Source: an uncultured Acidimicrobiales bacterium
Lineage (GTDB): Bacteria > Actinomycetota > Acidimicrobiia > Acidimicrobiales > UBA10347
Direction of reading: 5' to 3'
Assembly (NCBI GenBank): GCA_937941245.1
Contig: CALDYC010000077.1
Location: forward strand, 1-34,826
DNA length: 34,826 nt
Numbering within the stretch: the stretch's first letter is position 1; each line of letters begins with the position of its first letter. The notes beneath the pieces were generated by a model. That model searched no databases, was not told the DNA's origin, and was given only the letters and a program-made list of their open reading frames with translations. A program made the position numbers and the translations under genes. Below, one piece after another: positions 16,985-25,800 of the stretch.

Positions 16985-17000
16985 GATGCCAGACGGCATC
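16985..17000 (+). other. Hairpin in the ahcY leader
   Basis: GATGCC-AGAC-GGCATC is a perfect 6-bp stem with a 4-base loop, 52 bases before the ahcY start in a 149-base gap. Flanking GGCTG and CAGCC segments could extend the structure, and the GATGC motif recurs three times in the leader. SAH riboswitches are known upstream of ahcY genes, but I do not recognise their conserved core here. Confidence 0.35.
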
Positions 17001-17052
17001 AGCCAGGCCAATCTCCCCACGATGCAGTGCTGCTGCACCGAAAGGTTCGTCA

Positions 17053-18507
17053 ATGACTGACACTTCCCCGTCCACTGATTTTCGCGTCGCTGATCTGACG
17101 CTTGCTGAGTTCGGCCGCAATGAGATCCGACTCGCCGAACACGAAATGCCGGGTCTGATGGCCCTTCGAGCTCAATACGGAGATGACCAGCCGCTCGCTG
17201 GTGCTCGGATCGCTGGTTCGCTTCATATGACGATCCAGACCGCCGTGCTCATCGAGACGCTCGTCGCGCTCGGTGCTGACGTGCGTTGGGTCTCATGCAA
17301 CATTTTCTCAACGCAGGACCATGCAGCTGCCGCAGTCGCGGTTGGGCCGCATGGCACGGTCGATGCTCCGGCTGGAACGCCGGTCTTTGCTTGGAAGGGC
17401 GAAACACTCGAAGAATACTGGTGGGCGACTGAACAGCTCTTTCACTGGCCAGACGGTGGTGGCCCCAATCTGATTCTCGACGACGGTGGCGATGCCACGA
17501 TGATGGTGCACAAGGGCCTCGAGTTTGAAAAGGCTGGCGCAGTTCCGGCTCCAACCGAAGACGACAGCGAGGAATGGGCGGTCGTCCTCAAGCGTCTCGC
17601 CGAGATTCAAAGCCGCGACGACCAGATGTGGCACCGAATTGCCCCCGCCATTCGTGGGGTAAGCGAAGAAACCACCACTGGGGTGCACCGGCTCTACCAC
17701 ATGGCCGAAGAGGGTTCGCTTCTGTTCCCGGCGATCAACGTGAACGACTCGGTGACCAAATCCAAGTTTGACAATCTCTATGGCATCAGGCACTCGCTGG
17801 TCGATGGCATCAACCGCGGCACCGACGTCATGCTCGGAGGAAAGGTCGCCGTTATCTGCGGATATGGCGACGTTGGCAAAGGGTCTGCAGCGGCTCTTGT
17901 GGGCCAGGGTTGTCGCGTGCTGGTTACCGAAGTCGACCCGATCTGCGCCCTTCAGGCCGCCATGGAGGGGTACGAAGTCGTGCGACTCGAAGACGTCATG
18001 GAAACCGCCGACATCTTCATCACGACGACCGGCAACAAGGACATCATTTCGGCCGAGCACATGGGCCGCATGAAGCATCAGGCCATCGTCGGCAACGTTG
18101 GTCACTTCGACAATGAGATCGACATGGCGGGACTTGAGAAGCTCAGCGACCTTCAGCGCATCACCATCAAACCGCAGGTTGACGAGTTCGTCTTCCCCGA
18201 CGGTCACTCGGTGCTAGTGCTTAGCGAAGGGCGCCTGCTCAACCTCGGAAATGCAACTGGCCATCCGAGCTTTGTGATGTCCTTCAGCTTCACCAATCAG
18301 GTGCTGGCCCAGATGGAGTTGCACGCCAACGCTGAGAGCTACGCAAATACCGATGTTGTGACACTTCCGAAGAAGCTTGACGAGGAAGTCGCTCGTCTGC
18401 ATCTCGATCACCTCGGTGTTCGGCTGACCGAACTCTCCCAGGAGCAGGCCGATTACATCGGTGTGCCAGTTGACGGGCCGTACAAGCCGGATCACTACCG
18501 GTACTGA
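17053..18507 (+). CDS. ahcY: Adenosylhomocysteinase (S-adenosyl-L-homocysteine hydrolase)
   Basis: The 484-residue product matches AhcY along its whole length: [15 protein letters not shown], the substrate region [43 protein letters not shown], the NAD-binding [34 protein letters not shown], and the C-terminal KPDHYRY that reaches into the neighbouring subunit's cofactor site. It removes S-adenosylhomocysteine made by methyltransferases, splitting it reversibly to adenosine and homocysteine. The roughly 40-residue insertion near EETLEEYWW to [11 protein letters not shown] is typical of the long bacterial form. A GAAAGG ribosome binding site is 7-8 nt before ATG 17053. A strong hairpin follows the stop codon. 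Confidence 0.98.
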   Translation: MTDTSPSTDFRVADLTLAEFGRNEIRLAEHEMPGLMALRAQYGDDQPLAGARIAGSLHMTIQTAVLIETLVALGADVRWVSCNIFSTQDHAAAAVAVGPHGTVDAPAGTPVFAWKGETLEEYWWATEQLFHWPDGGGPNLILDDGGDATMMVHKGLEFEKAGAVPAPTEDDSEEWAVVLKRLAEIQSRDDQMWHRIAPAIRGVSEETTTGVHRLYHMAEEGSLLFPAINVNDSVTKSKFDNLYGIRHSLVDGINRGTDVMLGGKVAVICGYGDVGKGSAAALVGQGCRVLVTEVDPICALQAAMEGYEVVRLEDVMETADIFITTTGNKDIISAEHMGRMKHQAIVGNVGHFDNEIDMAGLEKLSDLQRITIKPQVDEFVFPDGHSVLVLSEGRLLNLGNATGHPSFVMSFSFTNQVLAQMELHANAESYANTDVVTLPKKLDEEVARLHLDHLGVRLTELSQEQADYIGVPVDGPYKPDHYRY

Positions 18508-18522
18508 GTACCAGCGCGTGAC

Positions 18523-18559
18523 CCGACGGCACCCTGCAGCGACAGGGTGGTGCCGTCGG
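18523..18559 (+). terminator. GC-rich hairpin after ahcY, possible terminator without T tract
   Basis: Bases 18523-18533 (CCGACGGCACC) pair perfectly with 18549-18559, an 11-bp stem with a 15-base loop that can form an inner CTG/CAG stem. No T run follows. It sits 15 bases after the ahcY stop and before the comF promoter, so it may end the ahcY transcript in the tail-less style reported for some actinobacteria. Confidence 0.55.
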
Positions 18560-18587
18560 CGACGGTGACCGTGTCGTAGAGCGGTCG

Positions 18588-18593
18588 TATGTT
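18588..18593 (+). promoter_or_regulatory. Putative -10 box of a leaderless comF transcript
   Basis: TATGTT ends 6 nt before GTG 18600, the first codon of the comF-like frame that gives the family N-terminus. Confidence 0.5.
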
Positions 18594-18599
18594 CGGGGT

Positions 18600-19271
18600 G
18601 TGTTGTTCGACCCCGGGTGTGTGATTTGTGCATGTTCACATGGGCCGGTCTGCGCTTCGTGCGCGGGCCGGCTTCGTCGTCGTGTGGTGGGGTCATCCAC
18701 TGCGGTTGACGGCGTCGATGCCGCTCGAGCCGCCTTCGAGCTCGATGCATGGTCACGGCCGCTTATCACCGCACTGAAATATCGCGGACAACGTCGGGTC
18801 GCTCGCTGGCTCGGGCGAGAGATGGCCATGCTGGTCCCGCTTGCCGTTGACGTCGTCACCTGGGTGCCCACGACGCCAGAACGTCGACAACGGCGAGGCT
18901 ATGACCATGCAGAACAGCTCGCCCGGTCGGTTGCAGTCGCCGCTGGCCTGCCAGTCCAACGGCTGCTGGGGCGGGCGCCAGGCGATCAGCGCCAGACCGA
19001 ACAGTCGCGTCGAGATCGCTTGACCGGTCCACGGATTTTGCCCGTTCGTGCGGTTGGCGGCATGGTGCTCGTGGTCGACGATGTGTTGACTACCGGGTCC
19101 ACAGCTCGCGTCTCGGCGGCGGTTCTTCGCCGGGCGGGCGCAGAGCGAGTGATCGCGTTGACCGCGGCGCAGACACCGCGGCGCAGACACGACACCCACA
19201 ACCGGGACGGCGGTGCATCGTCTAGTATCCATTCATGGAAGTCAAAATCAGCACTCGCCGAACCGATCTGA
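18600..19271 (+). CDS. comF: ComF-family phosphoribosyltransferase-like protein
   Basis: The 223-residue product has an N-terminal cysteine cluster (C7, C10, C18, C21 in CVICACSHGPVCASC) suited to zinc, then the family segments LITALKYRGQRRVARWLGRE and WVPTTPERRQRRGYDHAEQL. The phosphoribosyltransferase loop is VVDDVLTTGSTA near 160. ComF proteins act in DNA uptake in competent bacteria, but in most actinobacteria the role is unproven. The last 37 bases overlap the start of the hpf gene in another frame, so the C-terminal 12 residues (SWKSKSALAEPI and neighbours) are probably accidental read-through with no conserved function. Confidence 0.9.
   Translation: MLFDPGCVICACSHGPVCASCAGRLRRRVVGSSTAVDGVDAARAAFELDAWSRPLITALKYRGQRRVARWLGREMAMLVPLAVDVVTWVPTTPERRQRRGYDHAEQLARSVAVAAGLPVQRLLGRAPGDQRQTEQSRRDRLTGPRILPVRAVGGMVLVVDDVLTTGSTARVSAAVLRRAGAERVIALTAAQTPRRRHDTHNRDGGASSSIHSWKSKSALAEPI
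19223..19228 (+). promoter_or_regulatory. Putative -10 box of a leaderless hpf transcript
   Basis: TAGTAT ends 6 nt before ATG 19235 and lies inside the 3' end of comF. It would give the hibernation factor gene its own transcript, independent of comF. Confidence 0.55.
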
Positions 19272-19795
19272 CTCCTCGTCTTGAGGATTACACGACCGAA
19301 AAGATCGGGCGGCTCGACCGCTTCGTGCAGGGCCTTGATCATGCCAAAGTGCACCTCAGCGAAGAGTCAAATCCTCGAATATCTGAGCCCTTCCAGTGCG
19401 AAGTGACCATCGAAGGGCACGGTCATCACGTACGAGCGAGCCACAGCGGTCCCGACGGTTTTGCCGCGGTCGATGGAGCAACGGAAAAGCTTGAACGGCA
19501 ACTCCGCAAGCTCAAGACCCGCCTCATTCGACGTTGGCAAGCCAGCGGTGACGACACAATCCTTGCTGCCGCAGGGGTCGAGACAGCCGAAGCCGAAGCC
19601 GAAGAACCACCGGCTCCGCGCATTGTGAAATCCAAGAAGTTCCACATCGCGTCGATGACTGCCGACGAGGCGGTCTTGGAACTCGAACTCGTCAATCACG
19701 GCTTCTACTTCTTTCACAACAGCGAGACCGAGCGGGCGGCCATCGTGTACCGACGCGAAGACGGGGATTTCGGGCTGATCGACGAAGCTGGCTGA
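19235..19795 (+). CDS. hpf: Ribosome hibernation promoting factor, long form
   Basis: The 186-residue product has the N-terminal S30AE/YfiA domain (MEVKISTRRTDLTPRLEDYT, VQGLDHAKVHLSEE, and DGFAAVDGATEKLERQLRKLK). An acidic linker near 115-128 (ETAEAEAEEPPAP) follows, then the C-terminal dimerisation domain KSKKFHIASMTADEAVLELE to FHNSETERAAIVYRREDGDFGLI. The long form makes inactive 100S ribosome dimers in stationary phase or under stress. The start codon has no Shine-Dalgarno site but has TAGTAT 6 nt upstream. A likely coupled gene follows after 3 bases. Confidence 0.96.
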   Translation: MEVKISTRRTDLTPRLEDYTTEKIGRLDRFVQGLDHAKVHLSEESNPRISEPFQCEVTIEGHGHHVRASHSGPDGFAAVDGATEKLERQLRKLKTRLIRRWQASGDDTILAAAGVETAEAEAEEPPAPRIVKSKKFHIASMTADEAVLELELVNHGFYFFHNSETERAAIVYRREDGDFGLIDEAG

Positions 19796-19798
19796 CCG

Positions 19799-20596
19799 GT
19801 GTCAACCAGCACCTCTGCAGCCCGCGAGCGCGCTCGACTTTTTGTCGACATGCACCATGGCGATGAACTGCTCGTCATGGCGAACCCTACGAACATCGGC
19901 ACCGCCATGATTCTCGAGCAGATCGGCTTTCGGGCACTGGGAACTTCCAGCGCAGCATTGGCACGCTCGCTCGGCCGCTCCGATGGGCTGAACCAACTCA
20001 GCCGATCTGAGTCGATCGAGCATGCGGCCGGCATCGCAGCGCACACCTCGGTTCCTGTTTCGGGTGACTTCGAGAACGGCTACGGCGACGATCCAGTCGA
20101 TGTTGCGACGACCGTGAGCGCCGCGATCGATGCCGGTCTCGCCGGCTGTTGCATTGAGGACACCGTTGGTACACCTGATGGCCAGGTGCATGACCGAGGT
20201 CTTGCGATTGAGCGGGTGGCGGCCGCAGCGGCGGCTGTTGGCGATGAACCGTTCGTGTTTGTCGCTCGGTCCGAATTGATGTTGTTCGACCGGGCCAACC
20301 TGGCCGAGGTGATCTCCCGGCTCGCGTCGTTCGAAACGGCCGGTGCGACCGCTGTCTATGCACCTGGCCTGATCGACCTTGACGAGGTCCGAGCGGTGGT
20401 CGAATCAGTCCAATGCCCAGTCAATGTGCTCGTGGGTCTCGATGGCCAGCAGTTCTGTCTCGACGACCTTCGTGAGGTCGGGGTATCCCGGGTTAGCGTT
20501 GGATCCGGGTTCGATCGGGCAGCAACGGACGGACTGCGGGCGAGGGCCACGGCCCTGCTCGACGCGGCTGCCCCGATGTCAGCGATCTTTGGGTAA
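19799..20596 (+). CDS. PEP mutase / isocitrate lyase superfamily enzyme
   Basis: The 265-residue product starts close to the family pattern (ANPTNIGTAMILEQIGFRALGTSS). It has the metal-binding stretch SGDFENGYGDDP (D90, E92) and CCIEDTVG. Members include methylisocitrate lyase, oxaloacetate decarboxylase, PEP mutase and phosphonopyruvate hydrolase, all acting on the enolate of a 2-oxoacid through a Mg ion. The KKCGH loop of true isocitrate lyases is absent, so that activity is unlikely; the real substrate is unknown. GTG 19799 is 3 bases after the hpf stop, suggesting cotranscription. It converges with the aldonolactone oxidase gene over 27 bases, with no evident terminator. Confidence 0.87.
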   Translation: MSTSTSAARERARLFVDMHHGDELLVMANPTNIGTAMILEQIGFRALGTSSAALARSLGRSDGLNQLSRSESIEHAAGIAAHTSVPVSGDFENGYGDDPVDVATTVSAAIDAGLAGCCIEDTVGTPDGQVHDRGLAIERVAAAAAAVGDEPFVFVARSELMLFDRANLAEVISRLASFETAGATAVYAPGLIDLDEVRAVVESVQCPVNVLVGLDGQQFCLDDLREVGVSRVSVGSGFDRAATDGLRARATALLDAAAPMSAIFG

Positions 20597-20623
20597 CTTT
20601 CGGCACCGGCGACCGCATCGAGG

Positions 20624-21925
20624 TCACGGGCCAAGTACCCGCGTCACATACGCGTTGCTCATCGTCCGCGTTGGATCCAGCCGATCACGGGTGGCAGCGA
20701 AGTCGGACCACGACGGATACAGCGCCGCCAGGTCGTCAGCGTTCTTGAAGTGGAGCTTTCCCCAATGGGGGCGTCCGCCGACAGTCGAGGCGATTGCCTC
20801 GACATCTTTGAAGTAGCTGCGGTAGTCGCGACCAGCGGACATGTGGACGGCAACGTATGCCGAGGTGCGGCCATGGGCCGTGGACAACGCCAGATCGTCT
20901 GCCGCCGCAGCTCGTGCTTCGACCGGGAAGAGCACTTGGTGTCCGTTGCGTCGAGTCATCATGTCGATCTCGCGAACGACATCGGGCAAGACATCGAACG
21001 CAATGGCGTACTCCATTTCGACAAAGCGGACCCAGCGGGCGCTCGCAAAGATCTTCCACGATGCATCGCTGTAGTCATTTGGCTGAGCGACTCGTGTGAT
21101 CGTCGACGCCAGTGTGGGAATTGACGCTGGGAAACGCCGACTGAAACGACTCAGGCCCCCGAACAGCACGTTCTCGACACCAATCTTGTCGCGTGCGTAC
21201 GCGAATCGGCCAATGGGTTCAATTGCCCCCGCGGTCCGATTGTTCGACTTGGTCAGTGCCTGATCGGTTCCCGGAATCCAGAGAAACTCAAAGTGATCGT
21301 TGGACTCGCAACGTTCGGTCCAGGTGGCGAGAACATCTGCAAGGGGTTCGGGCGTTTCAACGGCTCGCAAATTGAACGAGTCAACGCACTGGATTGTGAC
21401 CGAGCTGATGACGCCGAGTGCTCCGAGACTGACAGCGGCTGATTGCAACAGGGCTGGGTCATCGTCTGCGGCAATGTCGACAATGTCGCCCGTGGCGAGA
21501 ACGAGTCGCATCGCGATGACTTGCGTGGCTAGTCCGCCGAGATGCAGACCGGTGCCATGGGTCGATGTGCTGATCGCTCCGGCCACAGTCTGATAGGCGA
21601 TGTCGCCGAGATTCGGCAAAGCCAGATCAAATCTGTCGAGGGTCTTGACAAGTTCCGCCAATGAGATTCCTGCCTCAACACGAACAACCCGTTCGGCGCG
21701 ATCGATCTCGAGAATGCGTGACATGTTGTCGAGGCTGATCAGCACGTCATCGGTCAAAACGGCAGCCGAGAAACTGTGGCCTGATCCAACGCAGCGCACT
21801 GTTCTGCGTTCGTGATGGGCCTCGGCAACAATCGTGGCCAGCTCGTCTTCTGAGCGCGGCAGGTGCTTTGCCGCAGGTGTGCACGTCTGGTTGCGGGCCC
21901 AGTTTGTGAATCGGGTGTTGCTCAC
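20624..21925 (-). CDS. FAD-linked aldonolactone oxidase-like protein
   Basis: The 433-residue product belongs to the D-arabinono-1,4-lactone / L-gulono-1,4-lactone oxidase family. The FAD domain has CVGSGHSFSAAVLTDD, in which H50 is the expected site of covalent flavin attachment, followed by STSTHGTGLHLGGLA and SLGALGVISSVTIQC. The C-terminal ALO domain ends with the substrate-side motif HWGKLHF and the conserved DPTRTMSNAYVTRVLG. Related enzymes oxidise sugar lactones or alditols, giving hydrogen peroxide or reducing a carrier. GTG 21925 overlaps the stop of the upstream PLP enzyme by 4 bases (GTGA); the frame open to 21988 is not used. The exact sugar substrate is unknown. Confidence 0.9.
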   Translation of the reverse strand: MSNTRFTNWARNQTCTPAAKHLPRSEDELATIVAEAHHERRTVRCVGSGHSFSAAVLTDDVLISLDNMSRILEIDRAERVVRVEAGISLAELVKTLDRFDLALPNLGDIAYQTVAGAISTSTHGTGLHLGGLATQVIAMRLVLATGDIVDIAADDDPALLQSAAVSLGALGVISSVTIQCVDSFNLRAVETPEPLADVLATWTERCESNDHFEFLWIPGTDQALTKSNNRTAGAIEPIGRFAYARDKIGVENVLFGGLSRFSRRFPASIPTLASTITRVAQPNDYSDASWKIFASARWVRFVEMEYAIAFDVLPDVVREIDMMTRRNGHQVLFPVEARAAAADDLALSTAHGRTSAYVAVHMSAGRDYRSYFKDVEAIASTVGGRPHWGKLHFKNADDLAALYPSWSDFAATRDRLDPTRTMSNAYVTRVLGP

Positions 21926-22953
21926 CAGTGCCTCAGATCGATGTCCCAACGGATCGGACGGGGATCCGAGGCTGAATCGAGCAACCACATTGCCTGGTGC
22001 TTTGCGATGGTGGGGTCGACGTGACCCGGAAGCAATCTGGTCCGGTCGCCGACCCTGAACTGGCCCGGATCAGATGGGGACAGGGTGGTGTGCTCATCGC
22101 TGCAGAACATCACTTCGCCGAACGGCCAGGTTGGGTTGCCATGGTCGAGCGCGAGTGCCTTCAAGCCTCCGTCGACCACGATCCAGCCGTCGCGATGCAC
22201 CGCGATCACGGTGGTTTCAAGCCATAGCGCCGGAGCGAACCCCCGATCGAGGCGGGCGTAGTCGGTGTCCATCAGCGTGTACGAGCCGGCCTGGATCTCG
22301 GTAGCGGCATGGTTGATGTCATAGGTCCCGGTTCCACCAGCCGAGATGACGTCGCCGCCTACGGCTTCGGCAGCTTGGATCAAGATGTCCATCGACGCAG
22401 CCACCTTGGCGGCCTGCGCATGGCGGTCTTCGATCATCATGAGGTGGCCCTCGTATCCCATGACGCCTCGAACGTCGAGACCCGCCTGGCGTGCTCGGTC
22501 AGCAAGCGTCCCGGCCACATCGACTGGGCAGCCGCAACGAGGCAGACCGACGCACACGTCGATCAACGCATGCGTCACTCCAGCACGGGCCGCAGCGTCG
22601 ATGGTTTCGACCGAGTCGACCGCGGTGGTGAACGTGCCGCCCGCAGACGACGCCGCGTCGGCAGCGGCCTTAAGGCGGGCGATGTTGAGCGATTCGTTGG
22701 CAAGCAACAGGTCGTTCGCCATGCCCGCACGAGCCATGCCGACCGCTTCGAGTGGTGTGGCGCACGTGAATCCACTATGGCCGATGTCAACCAGGCGACG
22801 AGCGAGGGCTGTGGACTTGAATGCTTTGACATGCGGGCGCAGCCTGGGCCCAGGAAGCGCACGCTGCATAGTCGCAATGTTCTGCGAGAACACCTGGTCG
22901 TCGATGACGAGACACGGGGTATCTATCGAGGTTGTACCCGCAGAAAAGTCCAT
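21922..22953 (-). CDS. D-threonine aldolase-like PLP enzyme (alanine racemase N-fold)
   Basis: The 343-residue product has the PLP-lysine site RPHVKAFKST (K43) of the D-threonine aldolase / D-serine dehydratase group. It continues with CATPLEAVGMARAGM, DVCVGLPRCG, MGYEGHLM and VISAGGTGTYDI, and the C-terminal metal-site region MFCSDEHTTLSP. These fold-type III enzymes split D-3-hydroxy amino acids, or deaminate D-serine, using a divalent metal. The specific reaction is not fixed by the sequence. ATG 22953 (or GTG 22956) gives the family start DTPCLVIDDQ; the open frame to 23340 runs antisense through secA and is rejected. Its stop overlaps the start of the aldonolactone oxidase, so the two are coupled. 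It is divergent from secA across 108 bases. Confidence 0.9.
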   Translation of the reverse strand: MDFSAGTTSIDTPCLVIDDQVFSQNIATMQRALPGPRLRPHVKAFKSTALARRLVDIGHSGFTCATPLEAVGMARAGMANDLLLANESLNIARLKAAADAASSAGGTFTTAVDSVETIDAAARAGVTHALIDVCVGLPRCGCPVDVAGTLADRARQAGLDVRGVMGYEGHLMMIEDRHAQAAKVAASMDILIQAAEAVGGDVISAGGTGTYDINHAATEIQAGSYTLMDTDYARLDRGFAPALWLETTVIAVHRDGWIVVDGGLKALALDHGNPTWPFGEVMFCSDEHTTLSPSDPGQFRVGDRTRLLPGHVDPTIAKHQAMWLLDSASDPRPIRWDIDLRHW

Positions 22954-23061
22954 CACGAACCCTAGGTTGCCACACGCAGTCGTGTGACCTGGTGCGATGT
23001 GCCCGGCACCCCAGTGCCGCGAACCCACTGGGCAGGTGTCAGCGGTACCCTGACGGGTTCT

Positions 23062-25791
23062 ATGGCGATTTGGAAGAAGCTTCTCCGTTCGGGTGAAGGC
23101 AAGAAAATGCGGGCATTGCAGGATCTCGTGCCCGAGATCAACGCCCTCGAACCGGCAATCCAGGCGCTGAGCGACGACGAGCTCGCCCACAAGACGATCG
23201 AATTCCGAGAACAACTCGATCGCGGCGCGGACATTAATGACGTGCTGCTCGAGAGTTTCGGTGTTGCTCGCGAGGCCGCCATTCGCATCATGGGTCAGCG
23301 CGCATATGACGTGCAGCTCATGGGCGGGGCCTGTCTGCATTTTGGCTGGGTTGCTGAAATGAAGACCGGTGAGGGCAAGACACTGACCTCACTTCTGCCG
23401 GTGTACCTCAACGCGCTTGCTGGTAACGGCGTGCATCAGGTCACGGTGAACGACTATCTCGCCGAACGCGACAGTGAGTGGATTGGACAGGTCCACAAGT
23501 TTCTCGGATTGAGCGTGGGCTTGATCATTCCTGGTAATAACGACAGCACCTTCAAGCGCGAACAGTACGCGGCCGATGTCACCTATGGCACGAACAACGA
23601 GTTCGGCTTTGATTATCTGCGCGACAACATGGCGATGAGTCGTGCGGCACAGGTTCAGCGCGGCCATGCCTATTGCATTGTTGACGAGATCGATTCGATC
23701 CTCATCGACGAGGCCCGAACGCCGCTGATCATCAGCGGACGCCTCGCCGACGCTGCCCAGCTGTACTACAAGTTCGCTTCGATCGTTCGTGGCCTGCAAC
23801 GCGACCTTCACTACGAAGTTGACGAAGAAAAGCGCACCGTTTCTCCGACCGAAGAGGGCATTGCCGCGGTCGAAGGCGCCCTTGATATCGACAACCTGTA
23901 TGACTCGGTGCGGGGGAACTACGTCCACCAGTTCGGCGTTGCCCTGCGAGCCAAGGAACTGTTTCATCGCGACAAGGAATATGTCGTCGCTGATGGTGAG
24001 GTCATGATCGTCGACGACTTCACCGGACGCATTCTTGAAGGGCGCCGCTGGAGCGATGGCTTGCATCAAGCCGTCGAAGCCAAAGAGGGTGTCAAGATCA
24101 AGGACGAGAATCAAACGCTCGCCACGATCACGTTGCAGAACTACTTCCGCTTGTACGAAAAGCTCGCTGGTATGACCGGTACCGCGCAGACAGAAGCCAG
24201 CGAGCTGCACTCGACGTACGGCCTTGATGTAGTGCAGATTCCGACGAACTTGCCGCTGGTCCGTAAGGATCAGGTCGACCTGGTCTTCAAAACAGAAGAA
24301 GCCAAGTACAACGCCGTCGCCGACGACATTGCGGAGCGATACAAGACCGGACAACCGGTCCTCGTCGGCACCATTTCGGTCGAGAAATCCGAGAAGTTGG
24401 GCGAGCTCCTCGGCCGCCGCAATATTCCGCACGAAGTTCTTAACGCAAAGCAGCACACCCGTGAGGCTGAGATCGTCACCCAGGCAGGTCGTCTGCATTC
24501 GGTGACCGTGGCCACCAATATGGCCGGTCGTGGCGTGGACATCATCTTGGGCGGCAATGCCGAAGGGATGGCCGAGCGCGACGCCCGGGCCGAGGGCATC
24601 GACCCTGATTCTGAGGAGGGTAGGGCTCGAGTTTCAGAGCTCGAAAAGAAGTACAAGCCAGAGACCGAATCTGAAGGCGAAGTTGTTCGCGAGCTCGGCG
24701 GTTTGTACGTCGTGGCCACCGAACGTCACGACAGCCGCCGCATCGACAACCAATTGCGTGGCCGAGCCGGCCGCCAAGGCGACCCGGGTGAGAGCCGTTT
24801 CTACCTTTCGCTCGAAGACGATCTCATGCGCATCTTTGCCAGCGGGGCGATGGACTGGGTCATGAGCAAGGCACTTGAGGACGACGTCCCGATCGACTCG
24901 AAGATGGTCAGCAAGTCGGTTGAACGGGCCCAAACTACCGTCGAACAAAAGAACGCCGAGTCACGCAAGAACGTTCTCAAGTACGACGAGGTGATGAACG
25001 AACAGCGCAAGGTGATTTATGCCCGGCGCAACCAGATCCTCGACGGCGAAGACTTGCGCGACGAAGCGCTCGAGCGTCTAGCCGAGGCAGTAGACGCCAC
25101 CGTGTCGATGCATTGCGTGAGCAACGTGCGAGAAGAATGGGATGTCGACGCGCTCCACACCGACATCAGCGTGATGTGGGACAACTCGATCACGGCTGCA
25201 GACCTTGATGGATGTAGCGATACCGATCAGATGTACGACCTGCTGATGGCTGACGGCACCGCCGCCTACGAGGCCCGCGAGGCCGAGGTCGGACCTGAGT
25301 CAATGCGTGAGATTGAGCGTCAGGTGATGTTGCGCATCATCGACACGAAGTGGCGCGAGCACCTGTTCGATATGGATCACCTCAAAGAAGGCATCCATCT
25401 TCGAGCGATGGGGCAGAAGGACCCACTGACCGAGTGGCAGCGTGAAGGCTTTGAGATGTTCTCGAACATGCTCGAGTCAGCGGCGAAAGATTTCGTTGCG
25501 TACATCATGCACATTCAGGTGCAACCTGAAGAGATCGGCGAAGCGACGCCAGCGGCGACGGCTATCACCACGTCGGGCCCTGAGAGCCCCAGCGACGGGT
25601 CGGCGTTGCGCCAGGCCGCTGCTGCGCAAGCCGGTCGCGATGCGGCTGAGGGAACTGGGCTCGAGCGGGTTCAGGCCAATGCGACTGGCCCGGTGAAGAC
25701 GCTGGTGCGCAGCGATGAGGAACGTACACCTCGAAACGCCGCCTGCCCGTGCGGTTCGGGTAAGAAGTTCAAGCAGTGCCACGGGCGCTGA
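23062..25791 (+). CDS. secA: Preprotein translocase ATPase SecA
   Basis: The 909-residue product is a complete SecA: Walker A MKTGEGKT at 100-107, the Walker B segment IVDEIDSILIDEARTPLIIS, the peptide cross-linking domain after it, the second nucleotide-binding fold with TNMAGRGVDIILGG, GLYVVATERHDSRRIDNQLR and GRAGRQGDPGESRFYLS, helical wing and scaffold regions, and the C-terminal zinc finger with C895, C897, C906 and H907. It drives secreted proteins through SecYEG. ATG 23062 is chosen; the frame opens further back to 22984 but that extension is unlike SecA. TACCCT is 10 nt before the start. prfB follows after 9 bases. This is the housekeeping SecA1 type, since SecA2 lacks the zinc finger. 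Confidence 0.98.
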   Translation: MAIWKKLLRSGEGKKMRALQDLVPEINALEPAIQALSDDELAHKTIEFREQLDRGADINDVLLESFGVAREAAIRIMGQRAYDVQLMGGACLHFGWVAEMKTGEGKTLTSLLPVYLNALAGNGVHQVTVNDYLAERDSEWIGQVHKFLGLSVGLIIPGNNDSTFKREQYAADVTYGTNNEFGFDYLRDNMAMSRAAQVQRGHAYCIVDEIDSILIDEARTPLIISGRLADAAQLYYKFASIVRGLQRDLHYEVDEEKRTVSPTEEGIAAVEGALDIDNLYDSVRGNYVHQFGVALRAKELFHRDKEYVVADGEVMIVDDFTGRILEGRRWSDGLHQAVEAKEGVKIKDENQTLATITLQNYFRLYEKLAGMTGTAQTEASELHSTYGLDVVQIPTNLPLVRKDQVDLVFKTEEAKYNAVADDIAERYKTGQPVLVGTISVEKSEKLGELLGRRNIPHEVLNAKQHTREAEIVTQAGRLHSVTVATNMAGRGVDIILGGNAEGMAERDARAEGIDPDSEEGRARVSELEKKYKPETESEGEVVRELGGLYVVATERHDSRRIDNQLRGRAGRQGDPGESRFYLSLEDDLMRIFASGAMDWVMSKALEDDVPIDSKMVSKSVERAQTTVEQKNAESRKNVLKYDEVMNEQRKVIYARRNQILDGEDLRDEALERLAEAVDATVSMHCVSNVREEWDVDALHTDISVMWDNSITAADLDGCSDTDQMYDLLMADGTAAYEAREAEVGPESMREIERQVMLRIIDTKWREHLFDMDHLKEGIHLRAMGQKDPLTEWQREGFEMFSNMLESAAKDFVAYIMHIQVQPEEIGEATPAATAITTSGPESPSDGSALRQAAAAQAGRDAAEGTGLERVQANATGPVKTLVRSDEERTPRNAACPCGSGKKFKQCHGR

Positions 25792-25800
25792 GCGCCAACC

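Noticed and set aside
16904-17052. SAH riboswitch before ahcY
   Set aside because: The conserved core is not recognisable by eye; only a hairpin is reported.
22954-23340. N-terminal extension of the D-threonine-aldolase-like frame
   Set aside because: It runs antisense through the start of secA and is unlike the family N-terminus.
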